A stretch of DNA of 64,000 bases from Aminipila terrae (GCF_010120715.1 NZ_CP047591.1:1612001-1676000), one strand, 5' to 3'. Positions 37,008 through 46,232 are shown, counted from the first letter of the stretch. Numbers and translations: made by a program. Notes: generated by a model not told the origin, from the sequence alone.

Positions 37008-38726
37008 TTAACTCCACAGTGTTAAATGCTCTGCTATAGGACCTAATACCATCGCAGGAAAGAATGTCAGTGCAGCGAAAATGATTACTACCATAAGAAG
37101 TGACAGGGTAAATGTTTTTGTATCTGTCTTTAAGGTACCCATAGATTCGCTGACTGGCTGCTTCATCATCAGAGATCCTGCTATGGCCAGCTGTATAATA
37201 ATAGGCAGATAGCGGCCAAAGAACATCACCAGTCCTGTAGAAATATTCCAAAAATATGTATTATCTCCTAATCCTTCAAAACCAGAACCATTGTTGGCAG
37301 CAGAAGATGAATATTCATACAGAACCTGGGTCAGACCGTGATAACCGGGATTCGAGATTCCACTTAGTCCGGCAGGGACAGCCACTGCCAGTGCGGAAAA
37401 GGCCAGAATCAGCAGGGGATGAATGATGATTCCCAAGGCAGCTAGTTTCATTTCTTTTCCTTCTATTTTCTTGTTTAAATATTCCGGGGTCCGCCCAATC
37501 ATTAGTGAACAGATAAACACAGCAAGAATTGCGTATAAAATCATATTCATAAGCCCAACGCCCTTGCCGCCAAAGACTACATTAAGCATCATATTCATTA
37601 AAGGCACGGCTCCACCTAAAGGCGTTAATGTATCATGCATATTATTGACGCTTCCAGTGGTAAAGGCCGTGGTAACTGTGGTAAATAGTGCAGATTGGGC
37701 AATTCCTAACCGAACCTCTTTACCTTCCATATTGCCCATGCTCTGACTTAAGCCAGCTTTTTCAAGCAAAGGGTTTCCAGTGCTTTCTGCTGTAAAGCAT
37801 ACAGCAAGCCCAATAATAAAAATGATTAACATTACTGCAAAGATCGGTTTTGCTTCTCTGCCAATGAAGATTTTTTTTGCTTTGCCGTTTTTGGCTCTAT
37901 TTCTACCATTGCATACCATATGACCGAAGGCGATAATACAGGAACCAGGAAGCAGCATCATGGAAAGCATCTCCACCATATTGGTGATTACATTGGGATT
38001 TTCAAAGGGTGAAGATGAATTAGCACCCATAAATCCACCGCCGTTTGTACCCAGGTGCTTAATGATTTCAAGAGAAGCCATAGGCCCCATAGCAATGTCC
38101 TGGGAAGTACCTTCAATAGTCTTGACTGTAATGTTAGCCAGTAAATTCTGAGGCACGCCCTGAGACACAAGAATCAATCCTCCAATGAGGGAAAGAGGCA
38201 GCAAAACCCGAGTTATAATCCGGATAAGATCCACGTAAAAGTTCCCCATTGTTTTTGTTTTTCCCGCCAGGCCTCGAACGAAAGCCATGGCAACAGAGAA
38301 GCCTGTGGCTGCAGAGGTAAACATCATAAAGATTATTACCGCCATCTGACTTAAATAAGAAAGTCCGGACTCTCCAGAGTAATGCTGAAGGTTTGTATTG
38401 GTCATAAAACTTATAATCGTGTTAAAGGACAAACTGGGCTCCATTCCACCGACACCATTGGGGTTTAAAAACGGAAGAGATTGAAGCCGCAAAATAAAAT
38501 AACCAACCATAACCATTATGGCGTTAGTTGCAAGCATAGCTAATGCATATTGCTTCCAACCCATTTCTTTTTTATCAATACCGCATACACGATAAAACCC
38601 ATTATCAATCCGGTTAAATATGGGATCGGCAAAGGTATGTTGATTTGTTGCAATATGATATAAGTATTTTCCTGTAGGTATGATAAGGGCAATAAAAATT
38701 GCCAGTACCAAAATAATTTGTAGCAT
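37008..38726 (-). CDS. kdpA: K+-transporting ATPase subunit A
   Basis: Potassium-translocating subunit of KdpFABC, a member of the superfamily of K+ transporters. The 572-residue protein is all-helical membrane protein with the selectivity-filter-like segments TGFSVAMAFVRG, GTNGGGFMGANSSSPFENP and FTTVTTAFTTGSVN, and a fourth near SSAANNGSGFEGL. GAAAGGTGGAG precedes the ATG. It sits between kdpF and kdpB in the usual order. Confidence 0.96.
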   Translation of the reverse strand: MLQIILVLAIFIALIIPTGKYLYHIATNQHTFADPIFNRIDNGFYRVCGIDKKEMGWKQYALAMLATNAIMVMVGYFILRLQSLPFLNPNGVGGMEPSLSFNTIISFMTNTNLQHYSGESGLSYLSQMAVIIFMMFTSAATGFSVAMAFVRGLAGKTKTMGNFYVDLIRIITRVLLPLSLIGGLILVSQGVPQNLLANITVKTIEGTSQDIAMGPMASLEIIKHLGTNGGGFMGANSSSPFENPNVITNMVEMLSMMLLPGSCIIAFGHMVCNGRNRAKNGKAKKIFIGREAKPIFAVMLIIFIIGLAVCFTAESTGNPLLEKAGLSQSMGNMEGKEVRLGIAQSALFTTVTTAFTTGSVNNMHDTLTPLGGAVPLMNMMLNVVFGGKGVGLMNMILYAILAVFICSLMIGRTPEYLNKKIEGKEMKLAALGIIIHPLLILAFSALAVAVPAGLSGISNPGYHGLTQVLYEYSSSAANNGSGFEGLGDNTYFWNISTGLVMFFGRYLPIIIQLAIAGSLMMKQPVSESMGTLKTDTKTFTLSLLMVVIIFAALTFFPAMVLGPIAEHLTLWS

Positions 38727-38746
38727 TTGTTAGCTCCACCTTTCTT

Positions 38747-38824
38747 TTAAAATTTTTCAGGATTAAGCAAGGCGTATAATAAGTACACTCCCAGTGCAAT
38801 AATCAGAATTCCAAGAAATATCAT
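38747..38824 (-). CDS. kdpF: K+-transporting ATPase subunit F
   Basis: A 25-residue membrane peptide, MIFLGILIIALGVYLLYALL followed by NPEKF. It is preceded by AAGGAGGTG and lies 20 bp before kdpA. Size, single helix and the short polar C-terminus ending in xPEKF match KdpF, which stabilises the KdpABC complex in the membrane. It is too short for most ORF-length cut-offs. Confidence 0.9.
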   Translation of the reverse strand: MIFLGILIIALGVYLLYALLNPEKF

Positions 38825-38839
38825 AATAAAGCACCTCCT

Positions 38840-38932
38840 TTATGACTTTTCTATCTGGTGCCCGCACCAGTCTGTAAAAAGCTTGATCAGCAGATAACCA
38901 ACGGTTAAAACTCCAAGCATTAAAAAATCCAT
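38840..38932 (-). CDS. small membrane protein upstream of kdpF
   Basis: A 30-residue ORF (MDFLMLGVLTVGYLLIKLFT, then DWCGHQIEKS) with a strong ACAGGAGG ribosome site. It is a single membrane helix followed by a polar tail with Trp-Cys. The kdpF ribosome site overlaps its stop codon, so it is probably translated as the first gene of the kdpFABC message. Similar tiny ORFs precede kdpF in some other bacteria and are often unannotated. Function unknown; a Kdp accessory peptide is likely. Confidence 0.72.
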   Translation of the reverse strand: MDFLMLGVLTVGYLLIKLFTDWCGHQIEKS

Positions 38933-39014
38933 GTTTATTCCTCCTGTCTCAATTAGGTTTTGATACAGTGTAGCATTTCCTCCATTAGTTTGGTGTTAGG
39001 GTTTCTTAGGGAGA

Positions 39015-39033
39015 ATTAAAATGGTATTAAGAT
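39015..39033 (-). promoter_or_regulatory. putative KdpE direct-repeat site upstream of kdpFABC
   Basis: On the plus strand, ATTAAAAT-GGT-ATTAAGAT: two 8-mers with an 11-bp period, as expected for an OmpR/PhoB-family regulator. The same layout, ATTAAGAT-TGC-ATTAAGAT, occurs upstream of kdpD at 42623-42641 in the same orientation. Confidence 0.55.
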
Positions 39034-39079
39034 ACGGTTTTATAATGAATTTCTTATAATTAATGGAAGTAATAAAATA

Positions 39080-39103
39080 ATCCGTGCCATTTTTGGCACG
39101 GAT
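39080..39103 (-). terminator. terminator between kdpE and the kdpFABC cluster
   Basis: ATCCGTGCC and GGCACGGAT form a perfect 9-bp stem with a 6-nt loop; on the minus strand a T-rich tract (TTATTTTATT) follows. It ends the kdpDE message before the kdpFABC promoter. Confidence 0.8.
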
Positions 39104-39143
39104 CACAAGTGTATATCTTTACGATATTTAGTTTAGAATCCAG

Positions 39144-39860
39144 CTAAATATATTTACTGTCATCGGAAACCCGCAGCATACGGTATCCAACCCCGATATG
39201 GGTCTGAATATATTTACAATTTGAGGAGTGTCTTTCGATTTTCTTCCTAAGGGTTGCCATAAAAACTCGTAATGCAGGGACATCGCTGGTGTAGTTTCCC
39301 CATATTTCGTGCAGGATAAAATTATGAGTCAGAACTTTGCCCACATTTTTAGCCAGAAGACAAAGAAGCTTATACTCAATGGGTGTAAGATGAATCTCTT
39401 CATCATCCAGCCAGACACATCCTGCAGCATAATCAATTTTCAGCGTACCATTGGTAAAGGTAGTTGAATCTTTAAGTAATTTTTCATTATCATAACGGAT
39501 CCGGCGGAGACTTACACGGAGTCTTGCCAGAAGTTCGTCAACACTGAAGGGCTTTGTCAGATAATCGTCTGCACCAGCATCCAGCGCATCAATTTTATCT
39601 TTGTCTTCACTACGGGCGCTGACAACAATTATTGGAGTATTTGACCATGACCGTATTTTTTTAATAATATCAACACCATCCATATCAGGAAGTCCTAAAT
39701 CTAAGATAATGATATCCGGTGGTTTAGACACCGATTCAAATATAGAAGCTTCACCTGTTTCGGCTGTGTGATAAAGGTATCCCTGGGTTTCCAGAGTTGT
39801 AGTAATCAGGGTGCGAATGGCTTTATCGTCTTCCACAACTAAAATTAAAGGTTTATTCAT
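39144..39860 (-). CDS. kdpE: response regulator KdpE
   Basis: OmpR-family regulator that activates kdpFABC when K+ is low or ionic stress is high. The receiver has the acidic pair VVEDD, the phospho-acceptor in IILDLGLPDMDG and the conserved Lys in DDYLTKPF. The C-terminal winged helix reads LTPIEYKLLCLLAKNVGKVLTHNFILHEIWG. The start at 39860 (MNKPLILVVEDD) lies 9 nt after AGGAGG; an ATG two codons upstream is also possible. Its start overlaps the 3' end of kdpD, so the pair is translationally coupled. Confidence 0.94.
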   Translation of the reverse strand: MNKPLILVVEDDKAIRTLITTTLETQGYLYHTAETGEASIFESVSKPPDIIILDLGLPDMDGVDIIKKIRSWSNTPIIVVSARSEDKDKIDALDAGADDYLTKPFSVDELLARLRVSLRRIRYDNEKLLKDSTTFTNGTLKIDYAAGCVWLDDEEIHLTPIEYKLLCLLAKNVGKVLTHNFILHEIWGNYTSDVPALRVFMATLRKKIERHSSNCKYIQTHIGVGYRMLRVSDDSKYI

Positions 39861-42546
39861 GTACATTTACCTCCTCTGCCTGCAAGGTAAAGCCAAATAC
39901 TGTACCCTGAGGGACATTATCTTTCACATAAATGATTCCATTATGGGCGTTGATGATGGACTTACATAGAGAAAGTCCCAATCCTAGTCCACGTCTGCCA
40001 TCCCCACGGATGTTATCTGCTGTATAGAACATATCAAATAGTTTGGATTTTGACTGGTCTGAAATGCCTGAACCGTTGTCCCCTATTTCTATACGGACAA
40101 ATGGACCATCTCTGTTTGCTGTGATGGTAATGTTGGAACCTTTTGGTGTGTACTTAATAGCGTTATCTATAATGTTGATAATTACCTGAATGATTAGACG
40201 GGAATCCATCTTTGCCATTAAAAGATCATCACTTAAAAAGGTATTTATATGGTAATCCACACTATTCCGGTTAATATGGAGCAGTGCTTCTTCGATTACT
40301 TCTTCCAGAAGTTCAGGCTGCATACCTAAATTTAAAGTACCGTTATCAATTCGGGTTATGGACAGAAGGTTTTCTACTAAATTAATCAGCCACATGGAAT
40401 CATCATAAATATCCGTATAAAGACCTTGCTTCTGGGAGTCACTTAAAACTTTTGAATTTCCCATAAGAATACCAGCATTACCAGATATACTTGTGAGGGG
40501 AGTCCGTAAATCATGAGATATGGCCCGAAGCAGGTTGGCCCGAAGCTGTTCCTGCTGCATTTTTATGGAAATCTGTTTCTGTGTTTCATTCAGATCCTCT
40601 TTTTCCAAAGCTAAAGCACATTCTCCCAGCATCGCAATCAATATGCTTTTTTCAAATATTTCCAAAGGAGCATCCTTATCCATGGCAACACCCACTACAG
40701 CAAATACTGTGCTGTTTCCCCGAACAGCAAGGTATAGGCATTTAGCAGCAGATAAGGTGTTTGTAGTGGCTCCTGCACGCTTGTTGTTTTTGAATACCCA
40801 TTCAGCTACTGCACGCTCTTCCACATTGGTATAATACAAAAGAGCATCTGATGTATCGGCATTGGAAAATATCAGTGGCTCACCTAAGGTGTTTTCTCTG
40901 GAAGGATAGAAGATTACAGCTCTGTCTAATAATTTTATCATTTGCTGGGCTGTTTCACTCAGAATATCGTCTTTATCTTTAGCCTGCTGGAGTTTACGGC
41001 TAGTTTCCAGAAGTACTTCCGTCCTGAAAGCTTTTTGTGCCGTTTGGTGTGCCTGGCCCTTTACCCGTTTTGTCAGGGTACTGGTTATTAAAGAGGCTGC
41101 CAGCATAACCAGAAAAGTTACAGGGTAGCCTGGATCATAGGCCTGCAGAGAAAAGCGTGGTTCCGTAAAGAAATAATTTAATATCAGCACGCTTAATACG
41201 GAAGATACAGCGCTATAAAGCCGACCTTTGGTAATTACAGCATTCAGCTGAACCCCTAATATGTAAACCGTTATAATATTAGCTATGCTAAAATTCAGCG
41301 AATCAAAGAGAAAGCCCACCAAGGTACAGAGAAATAAAAGCAAAACTGATTTACCTGTATCAGCAAGGGACAGATTTGAAGGTTTTGAGAATTTCAGCGT
41401 ATTAATCCGGAGAGATGGCTGCGTATCAGGAATAATATAAATATCAACATTTGGAGCCAATTCTGTAAGCCTATCCACATAATTTGATTTCAGCAATCTT
41501 TTGGCACGGGATGAGCGCCCTATAACAATCTTTGAAACACGGCTGGCTTTTGCATATTCCGCAATCTGGGTGGGTATATCATCACCACATACTGTTGAAA
41601 TTTGTGCACCAAGCTGCTCAGCCAGTCTCAAATTTTCCTGCAGTACTTCTCTGTTATTGCCCTCCATATCTTTTGTATCTGAGGTCTCTACGAACAATGC
41701 CGTAAAGAGGCCGTGAAAAGCACCGGCCATTCTTGCAGCTGTTCGTATAACCTTTGCATTAGAGGCTGCAGATGAGAGGCATACTAAAATATGCTCATTT
41801 GTGTAGGGACTACTGTTATTTAAGGTTTCATTCTGGGCAGCAATTTTATTCACGTGATCTGCGGTACGGCGCAAAGCAATTTCTCGCAGTGCTACCAGCC
41901 TCTCTTTGGTAAAGAAGTTGGTCAGTGCCCTGTGGGCCTGGGCTTCCTGATAGATTTTTCCTCTGTTCAGGCGGTCTATCAGTTCATCTGGTTCAATATC
42001 CACCAGTTCGATTTGATCTGCGCAATCAAATACGCTGTCGGGAATACGTTCACGCACATAGACACCAGTGATTGATTCAACAATATCATTGAGACTTTCA
42101 ATATGCTGGACATTGATTGTAGTATATACATCTATACCAGCCTGCAGCAGTTCTTCTACATCCTGATATCTTTTTTTATGACGACAGCCAGCGGCATTTG
42201 TGTGGGCCAGTTCATCTACAAGAATCAGGGATGGCATTCTCTGCAGAGCACGGTCCAGGTCGAATTCATTTAAGAGAACCCCTTTATAGGATAGCTTAAG
42301 GGACGGTAATGATTCCAGTCCTTTTACCAGAGACATGGTTTCCGGACGAAAATGGGGTTCAATATAACCAGCAACTACATCAATTCCGTTTTTTTGGGCC
42401 TCTTGAGCATCATTTAGCATGGCGCAGGTTTTACCTACTCCGGCAGCATAACCAAAATAGATTTTCAGTATACCCCGCTTTTTCCTTGTGGGTAAAGTGG
42501 AAAGCTGTTCTAACAGTGAATAGGAATTTGTTTGCTGGATAACCAT
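39853..42546 (-). CDS. kdpD: sensor histidine kinase KdpD
   Basis: Large membrane histidine kinase controlling kdp. In 897 residues: the N-terminal KdpD domain with the Walker-like GYAAGVGKTCAMLNDAQEA and VDELAHTNA, a universal-stress-like domain (HILVCLSSAASNAKVIRTA), four clustered membrane helices (about 400-500), a GAF-like domain, and the kinase core with H-box AISHDLRTPLTSISGNAG, N-box IINIIDNAIKYTP and G-box IGDNGSGIS...GLGLGLSL. The KdpD domain is known to bind c-di-AMP in some Gram-positives, so second-messenger control is possible. A direct-repeat KdpE-like site lies upstream. Confidence 0.96.
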   Translation of the reverse strand: MVIQQTNSYSLLEQLSTLPTRKKRGILKIYFGYAAGVGKTCAMLNDAQEAQKNGIDVVAGYIEPHFRPETMSLVKGLESLPSLKLSYKGVLLNEFDLDRALQRMPSLILVDELAHTNAAGCRHKKRYQDVEELLQAGIDVYTTINVQHIESLNDIVESITGVYVRERIPDSVFDCADQIELVDIEPDELIDRLNRGKIYQEAQAHRALTNFFTKERLVALREIALRRTADHVNKIAAQNETLNNSSPYTNEHILVCLSSAASNAKVIRTAARMAGAFHGLFTALFVETSDTKDMEGNNREVLQENLRLAEQLGAQISTVCGDDIPTQIAEYAKASRVSKIVIGRSSRAKRLLKSNYVDRLTELAPNVDIYIIPDTQPSLRINTLKFSKPSNLSLADTGKSVLLLFLCTLVGFLFDSLNFSIANIITVYILGVQLNAVITKGRLYSAVSSVLSVLILNYFFTEPRFSLQAYDPGYPVTFLVMLAASLITSTLTKRVKGQAHQTAQKAFRTEVLLETSRKLQQAKDKDDILSETAQQMIKLLDRAVIFYPSRENTLGEPLIFSNADTSDALLYYTNVEERAVAEWVFKNNKRAGATTNTLSAAKCLYLAVRGNSTVFAVVGVAMDKDAPLEIFEKSILIAMLGECALALEKEDLNETQKQISIKMQQEQLRANLLRAISHDLRTPLTSISGNAGILMGNSKVLSDSQKQGLYTDIYDDSMWLINLVENLLSITRIDNGTLNLGMQPELLEEVIEEALLHINRNSVDYHINTFLSDDLLMAKMDSRLIIQVIINIIDNAIKYTPKGSNITITANRDGPFVRIEIGDNGSGISDQSKSKLFDMFYTADNIRGDGRRGLGLGLSLCKSIINAHNGIIYVKDNVPQGTVFGFTLQAEEVNVHE

Positions 42547-42622
42547 TGAAATCTGCCCCTTTCTTTTTAAAAACAGTATAACATAAGAAAAATGAGAATA
42601 GCATTATAATTTCTCTTATGAT

Positions 42623-42641
42623 ATTAAGATTGCATTAAGAT
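42623..42641 (-). promoter_or_regulatory. putative KdpE direct-repeat site upstream of kdpD
   Basis: ATTAAGAT-TGC-ATTAAGAT on the plus strand: perfect 8-mers with an 11-bp period. It lies about 77 bp before the kdpD start and about 45 bp before a TATACT-like -10 on the minus strand. It matches the site upstream of the kdpFABC cluster, so autoregulation by KdpE is likely. Confidence 0.6.
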
Positions 42642-42830
42642 ATAAAATATAAAAAAGAAATTATATGTAAATCCTTAACCTTATTTAATCTTAATGCAGG
42701 GGAGGAAATCTTGATGCGGTAAATATGGATTTTTTGTTGGTTCTGCGATATGCTGTTTGCTGATAAAAATAGCTGTTATTCAGTGTAAAACTGTTTCATA
42801 CTAAATATATTTTAGAAAGGAGAGGATAAG

Positions 42831-43253
42831 GTGTTTGGACTAATAAAAGACACCCACAATGTGGTTGTTGTAGGATGCGGTGTCTTAGGAGCTATTTTAG
42901 CTGAAAAACTATATGAAGAGGAAAACGGTGTAACGGTGATTGATAAAGATAGTGCTGCTTTCGATAAACTTCCGGTTTATTTTGGGGGGGATTTTTTAAA
43001 CCGGGATGCGAATGATGCGGAAGTGTTAATAGAAGCTGGAGTGGAAAAAGCCGATACAGTAATTGCTGTTACAGGAGATGATGTCTTAAATTTGTTTATT
43101 TCAAAAATAGCAAAGGATGTGTTTCACGTTGAACATGTTTTATCAGGTCTCAGGGACCCTAAGCGTAAGATGGTATATAAGGAACTTGGGATTCAGTCTA
43201 TATGCATCTTCGATTTATGGATGGATATTTTAGAAAAGGAGAAAATTATATGA
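42831..43253 (+). CDS. TrkA-N (RCK) potassium-uptake regulatory protein
   Basis: A 140-residue single RCK_N domain starting with GTG at 42831 after GAGAGGATAAG. The Rossmann motif is VVVVGCGVLGAILAEKL, with VTVIDKD at the end of strand 2, so NAD(H) binding is expected. No TrkA_C domain is fused. Such half-size TrkA proteins gate Trk/Ktr channels, but no trkH/ktrB lies in the window. It is divergent from kdpDE across 285 bp and co-directional with a second, similar protein. Confidence 0.82.
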   Translation: MFGLIKDTHNVVVVGCGVLGAILAEKLYEEENGVTVIDKDSAAFDKLPVYFGGDFLNRDANDAEVLIEAGVEKADTVIAVTGDDVLNLFISKIAKDVFHVEHVLSGLRDPKRKMVYKELGIQSICIFDLWMDILEKEKII

Positions 43254-43639
43254 AAATTTTATTGGCCGGTGATACTAAATTGTCCGGCAATATTATACAT
43301 ACATTGCTTCAAAATCGGCATAGTATAACTGTCTTAAACACAGATATGGATTATTGCCAGCAGTTGGCAGATCAATATGAAGAGCTTACAGTACTTAATG
43401 CGGATAACACAGACATTGTCACTTTAGAAGAAGCAAATGTAAAAAAGTTTGACAGTGTAATTGCTGTATCTGATTATGATTCTGTAAACTTTGTTTTTTG
43501 CCAATTGTGTAAAGATCTCTTTGGTATAAAACGTCTGGCCGCCATTATTAACTGCCCCGGCAATGCAGAAATATTCCGCAAATTGGGAGTGGATATTCTT
43601 ATTGATAAAAATTCTTATTTTCTCTCCTGCATCGGCTAA
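43250..43639 (+). CDS. second TrkA-N (RCK) protein
   Basis: About 129 residues from the ATG at 43250 (MKILLAGDTKLSGNIIH), preceded by AAAAGGAG and overlapping the previous stop by 4 bp. The Rossmann loop is less canonical (AGDTKLSG instead of GxGxxG), and SITVLNTDMDYCQQLADQYEELTVLNADNTD resembles the usual TrkA-N second half. The two genes probably form a heteromeric RCK ring for a K+ channel encoded elsewhere. The weakened glycine motif suggests that this subunit may bind nucleotide poorly. Confidence 0.75.
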   Translation: MKILLAGDTKLSGNIIHTLLQNRHSITVLNTDMDYCQQLADQYEELTVLNADNTDIVTLEEANVKKFDSVIAVSDYDSVNFVFCQLCKDLFGIKRLAAIINCPGNAEIFRKLGVDILIDKNSYFLSCIG

Positions 43640-43743
43640 TTTCAATATTTATTTCTGAAAAATTTTTATCTACCCAAAATTCTTTAATTATTCTTAATAA
43701 ATTTTTGAAATGTCGAATTTATAGAATTTTTGTAAAAAGTAAA

Positions 43744-43787
43744 AATCTGTACTATTGTATTAGTAGCATAATACAATAGTACAGATT
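43744..43787. terminator. bidirectional terminator, 18-bp perfect stem
   Basis: AATCTGTACTATTGTATT (43744-43761) and its exact reverse complement (43770-43787) with an 8-nt loop, flanked by A5 and T5 tracts. It separates the plus-strand TrkA pair from the minus-strand ureohydrolase. Confidence 0.85.
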
Positions 43788-43868
43788 ATATTTTTGCCTT
43801 GTAGGCTTGTATTAAGAGAATTATACAACGTCAATTTTGTGCAAAACCTGTTATTTTACGACAAAGAC

Positions 43869-44811
43869 TCATATGATTAATTGAAGCTTTCCAAGTTGTG
43901 CCATCATATTGATTAAAGTTAAAGCAGCAAGTCTTACTGTAATGCCGGAAGGATCGTATTGGGGGCAACTTCAACCATATCTATTCCCACGATTTTACCC
44001 ATCTTGCAGATTCCCTTAAAAATATCCATAACCTGATCGTAAAAGAGTCCCCCAGGATATGGAGATGCCACTCCAGGAGCAATAGACATATCATATCCAT
44101 CTATATCAAAGGAAATAAAATATTTATCGGCTTTAGGAATTTTCTTTAATACCCCTTCAACCCCGATTTCATGGGCTTCTCTGGCAGAAATCAGCTGGCT
44201 TCCATAATTTTTTGCATCCATATAATCGGATCTTTTACCACTGCCAATTCCCCGTAACCCAATCTGAACCATTTTGTCAATATGATCCATTTCTGATAAC
44301 CGACGCATAGGACTGCCATTTCCATAGGACTGGGGACCCACATGATCTGTCCAATCCAGGTGAGCATCAAACTGAATAATGCTTACTTTTTCACCAACAC
44401 TTTCAAGTGCTCTGCCTACGGGAATGGTTATGGAATGATCTCCTCCCATAATAATGGGAATGGTTCCGTTTTCAATAATTTTTCTTACAGCGTACTCTAT
44501 ACTTTGAAAGGAATAATCAAGATCACCCTGAAGGATGTCTGCATCGCCGCAGTCCACGATTTTTAAAGGAGATGCAAGATATTGTTCATCATCTTCAAAA
44601 TCATAAAATCCTGCAGGCCCTTTGGCGTATTGAGTAGAAGCTTCTCGGATTCTGCGGGACCCAGTCTGGCACCGCTGAGAAAGCCAACCCCTAAGTCATA
44701 AGGAACGCCTAAAACCGCCATATGGGCATCACCCAGATTATCTAAATCCATACAGATTGGAAACTTTGAGAAAGAACAAATACCTGTAATTGCCTGATTA
44801 ATTTTTTCCAT
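43869..44811 (-). CDS. agmatinase-family ureohydrolase (twice frameshifted)
   Basis: Manganese ureohydrolase, most like agmatinase (agmatine to putrescine and urea). Three frames join by restoring one base at 44653 (giving GARLGPAGIREAST) and one in the G5 run 43961-43965 (giving EVAPQYDPSGITVRLAALT), ending at 43869, about 314 residues. Metal ligands are visible: MGGDHSITIP, QFDAHLDWTD and FDIDGYDMSIAPG. Guanidinopropionase or formimidoylglutamase activity cannot be excluded. It is divergent from an Lrp-type regulator 226 bp away, which probably controls it. Confidence 0.85.
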
Positions 44812-45036
44812 ATTATTACCTCCAATATTAAATTTTAATAACCTAATTTGCTCTAAATAGTTGTATAATAAAAACTAAGTTGTTGTTTTGCCTTAATGAT
44901 AGTAACAAGTATAACCCTGTAATTAAATTGTGTACATACATGAAACAATTTGTTATAATAAAAATGATTAATAAAATTAAGTAATACAAGAGATAACTTA
45001 AAATAATAAAGTGATGAGAAAATATGGAGATAATGA

Positions 45037-45465
45037 ATGGATAATACAGATTTAAATATTATAAACATTTTACAAAAAAACGGTCGAAGTACGATTAAAG
45101 AAATTGGAGGAAAGGTAGGACTTACTTCTCCTGCTGTTACGGAAAGAATAAGGAGGCTGGAAGGGGCAGGGGTTATCACCGGATATGCAGCTGAACTTGA
45201 CTTATCCAAAATGGGAAAAGGCATTTCAGCTTACGTCAATGTAGATGTGTATCCTAAAAAATATGACCTGTTTTGTAAATTCTGTGAAGAAACGGATGCT
45301 ATTATTGAGCATCATCACATTATAGGGGTGCACAATTCTTTGCTTCGGGTTTCCGTGGAAAACTCCAGTCAGCTGGAGTCCCTGTTAGGGCGCATAAAAG
45401 ATTACGGCATATCTCAGACTTCTGTGCTGTTAAAAAGCTATTTTAAACATAAGGACATTAAATGA
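45037..45465 (+). CDS. Lrp/AsnC family transcriptional regulator
   Basis: A 142-residue feast/famine regulator. The N-terminal helix-turn-helix reads LNIINILQKNGRSTIKEIGGKVGLTSPAVTERIRRLE, followed by the linker and the RAM effector domain with HHHIIGVHNSLLRVSVE. It is divergent from the ureohydrolase gene and is a natural regulator of it; the likely effector is an amino acid. A YoaK-type gene follows 24 bp downstream. Confidence 0.92.
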   Translation: MDNTDLNIINILQKNGRSTIKEIGGKVGLTSPAVTERIRRLEGAGVITGYAAELDLSKMGKGISAYVNVDVYPKKYDLFCKFCEETDAIIEHHHIIGVHNSLLRVSVENSSQLESLLGRIKDYGISQTSVLLKSYFKHKDIK

Positions 45466-45489
45466 TTTGAGAAAGGCAGGAATGAAACC

Positions 45490-46161
45490 ATGTTATTGAA
45501 TAAAGAAGAACAAATGTCAGAGTCTTATCTGGTCGGAATTCTGCTGGCAGTTGTTGGGGGATACCTGGATGCTTACACTTACGTCTGCAGGGGTCAGGTA
45601 TTTGCCAATGCACAGACCGGAAATATGGTGCTTTTGGGAATCCAGCTGGCACAGGGCAATTTCTTTAAAGCACTTCACTATTTTGTGCCCATTATAACTT
45701 TTTTTGCAGGAATCTTTTTTGTTGAGTTAATAAAAAGCAGATTTAAAAGAAACTATACAGTGCACTGGAGACAGATTGCCATTGCCATAGAATTTGTTGC
45801 ATTAATGGTAGTGGCTTTTCTACCAGGGGGAAGATATGATGCCCTGGCTATTATTCTGGTATCCTTTGTATGTTCCCTTCAGGCACAGAGTTTTAGGAAA
45901 TTTAACGGAAATGCCTATGCTTCTACCATGTGCACAGGGAATCTGAGGAGCGCCAGTGAGCATTTCTTCCGATATTGCAGCTCCAATAAAACGGAAGAGC
46001 TAAAGGTTGGAGTAAAATATCTCATTATAATACTATTTTTTATATCAGGAGCAATAATTGGCTGTTATTTAACAAAACTATATGAAATAAAGTCTGTACT
46101 TTTCTCCTGCATGGGATTAGCGATGGTTTTTTTACTTATGATAAAAAAACCCCAGAATTGA
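45490..46161 (+). CDS. YoaK family (DUF1275) membrane protein
   Basis: A 223-residue protein with six predicted membrane helices. The N-terminal region VGGYLDAYTYVCRGQVFANAQTGNMVLLGIQLA and VCSLQAQSFRKFNGNAYASTMCTGNLRS are the family signatures. Function of DUF1275 proteins is unknown; a small-molecule transport role is often assumed. It may be co-transcribed with the Lrp gene. No terminator is obvious before the vanR-type promoter downstream. Confidence 0.85.
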   Translation: MLLNKEEQMSESYLVGILLAVVGGYLDAYTYVCRGQVFANAQTGNMVLLGIQLAQGNFFKALHYFVPIITFFAGIFFVELIKSRFKRNYTVHWRQIAIAIEFVALMVVAFLPGGRYDALAIILVSFVCSLQAQSFRKFNGNAYASTMCTGNLRSASEHFFRYCSSNKTEELKVGVKYLIIILFFISGAIIGCYLTKLYEIKSVLFSCMGLAMVFLLMIKKPQN

Positions 46162-46177
46162 CGATTCTTATGAAAAT

Positions 46178-46232
46178 CTTAATCATTTCAAAAGAAATAA
46201 ATCATAATTGATGAAACCATTTTTGATAGAAT
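46178..46232 (+). promoter_or_regulatory. vanR-type promoter/operator (CTTAAT-N37-TTTTGATAGAAT)
   Basis: CTTAAT at 46178-46183 and TTTTGATAGAAT at 46221-46232, separated by exactly 37 bp. The same pair with the same spacing lies before the VanZ/carboxypeptidase gene at 48092-48146. TAGAAT may be the -10 element and CTTAAT part of a regulator box. Confidence 0.6.

Noticed and set aside
43640..43868. tRNA or riboswitch in the gap between the TrkA pair and the ureohydrolase
   Set aside because: The only structure is a long perfect AT-rich hairpin with flanking A and T tracts, best explained as a bidirectional terminator.
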